The notes below the pieces were generated by a model. It did no database searches, was not told the origin of the DNA, and saw only the letters and a program-made list of their open reading frames with translations. A stretch of DNA of 64,000 nt from Chitinophaga sancti (lineage in GTDB: Bacteria > Bacteroidota > Bacteroidia > Chitinophagales > Chitinophagaceae), in contig NZ_CP139972.1 in the NCBI RefSeq assembly GCF_034424315.1, positions 868,001-932,000 of the forward strand. Direction: 5' to 3'. Of the stretch, positions 63,268-64,000 are shown piece after piece (the first letter of the stretch is position 1; each line of letters opens with the position of its first letter). The translations under genes and the position numbers were made by a program.

Positions 63268-64000
63268 TTAGAAATTAGCACGAACACTGAACGTATAAGT
63301 TCTTGAACCGGGATACCCTCCCAGGTCTACGCCGAACAACGCAGGATTATCACCAAAGCCGTTTACCTCGGGATCATAGCCGGTGTATTTGGTAAAGGTG
63401 TAGAGGTTATTCACTGCCAGGGATACACGGAGTGCAGAAATACCCGGTAGTTTGTTCGGTACGTTATACCCTACCTGTACGTTCTTGATCTTCACAAAAC
63501 TGCCATCTTCTATATACCTGCGGGAGAAGTACATGCTGCGCCAGAACTGGTGTAGCGCTTTGGGTCCGGTCGCATTGCTGTTGTTCTTACCTGCCTGCCA
63601 TCGCCCATCCCACATGGCCTGGGTAATGTTCTTGTAATCGCCGATATTACCAAAGAAACGGTAGTTCATATTGATCACATCATTGCCCTGCACCCCACTG
63701 ACGAAGATGCTCAGATCCCAGTTTTTATAACGGAGATTGTTAGTGATGCCAAAGGTGTAATCCGGATTAGTGTTTCCAATGAAAGTACGGTCATTGGTGG
63801 TGATCCCCGGTTGTCCATCCTGGTCTTTGTATTTGATCTCACCAATGGTTCTCTTTACAATAGCGTCTGATTGTGAGGCGTAGTATGGATCATGGCGTAC
63901 CTCTGCTTCATTGTCATAATAACCATCTTCCTTGTATCCATAAATGGCCCCGATAGGATGACCGACCTTTTGAATAAATGGCGCATCGCTGGTATTGATG
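63268..64000 (-). CDS. SusC/RagA-family TonB-dependent transporter, C-terminal part only
   Basis: The frame is open from the right edge to the stop at 63268, giving about 243 residues of a protein that is usually ~1000 long. The visible part has the SusC C-terminal run: VGHPIGAIYGYKEDGYY, FIGNTNPDYTFGITNNLRYKNWDLSIFVSG, DGSFVKIKNVQVGYNVP, VSLAVNNLYTFTKYTGYDPE and the final strand YTFSVRANF. It imports mannan fragments through the outer membrane with its SusD partner. The N-terminus, plug and any upstream regulator lie outside the window. Confidence 0.95.
   Translation of the reverse strand, partial: INTSDAPFIQKVGHPIGAIYGYKEDGYYDNEAEVRHDPYYASQSDAIVKRTIGEIKYKDQDGQPGITTNDRTFIGNTNPDYTFGITNNLRYKNWDLSIFVSGVQGNDVINMNYRFFGNIGDYKNITQAMWDGRWQAGKNNSNATGPKALHQFWRSMYFSRRYIEDGSFVKIKNVQVGYNVPNKLPGISALRVSLAVNNLYTFTKYTGYDPEVNGFGDNPALFGVDLGGYPGSRTYTFSVRANF

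Noticed and set aside
1..64000. tRNA, rRNA and tmRNA genes
   Set aside because: No cloverleaf with a GTTCRANNC-type T-loop or rRNA core sequence was recognised by eye; a covariance search would be needed to exclude them fully.

Overview
The window reads as chromosomal DNA of a Bacteroidota member, most likely a Chitinophaga-type Chitinophagaceae. The evidence is a SusC/SusD glycan-uptake locus, a BtuB/BtuG-style B12 operon, an STN-domain protein, many short lipoprotein signals (…AC+K/S), TAnnTTTG-type -7 boxes, and single-protein families typical of this group. No rRNA, tRNA, CRISPR array, IS element or prophage was found.

Layout. 1-3.3 kb: a gene cut by the window edge and interrupted by a nonsense codon, an intergenic region with two strong inverted repeats, then a RloA/RloB-like defence pair. 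3.3-9.5 kb: two envelope proteins, a D-2-hydroxyglutarate dehydrogenase-like FAD/Fe-S enzyme, and a CE2-type esterase, with two families of short tandem repeats between them. 9.5-16.5 kb: a complete retron made of a WGR + HEAT/ARM protein, a winged-helix/SWIM zinc-finger protein, a retron msr-msd RNA that can be folded by eye, and a retron reverse transcriptase, closed by a strong terminator. The gene content matches what I recall as the predicted type XIII class. 16.5-29.3 kb: two paralogous hybrid histidine kinases around an M1 peptidase, a class I terpene synthase, an actin-like protein whose phosphate-1 motif lies at its C-terminus, a bactofilin, and an Old Yellow Enzyme. 29.5-38.1 kb: a cold-shock protein, a GH20-like enzyme, and a cobalamin-riboswitch operon of four outer-membrane/surface proteins, divergent from an STN protein with 16-residue repeats.

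38.1-43 kb: agmatine to putrescine genes (aguB-aguA) and two convergent L,D-transpeptidases. 43-50.2 kb: a phosphonate catabolic operon (class III PLP enzyme, PhnA, PhnY, FAD oxidoreductase), divergent from a DUF5690-type MFS transporter and an XRE-cupin regulator, with two palindromes in the shared promoter region. 50.3-56.3 kb: a heavy-metal RND efflux operon in which the CzcA pump is fused to its outer-membrane channel. 56.5-64 kb: a beta-mannan utilisation locus on the minus strand (SusC, SusD, IPT surface lipoprotein, GH26, sodium symporter, GH130) that runs off the right edge.

The item most worth pursuing is the retron, because effector candidates, RT and the template RNA are all visible and intact. 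The permuted actin next to a bactofilin is second.
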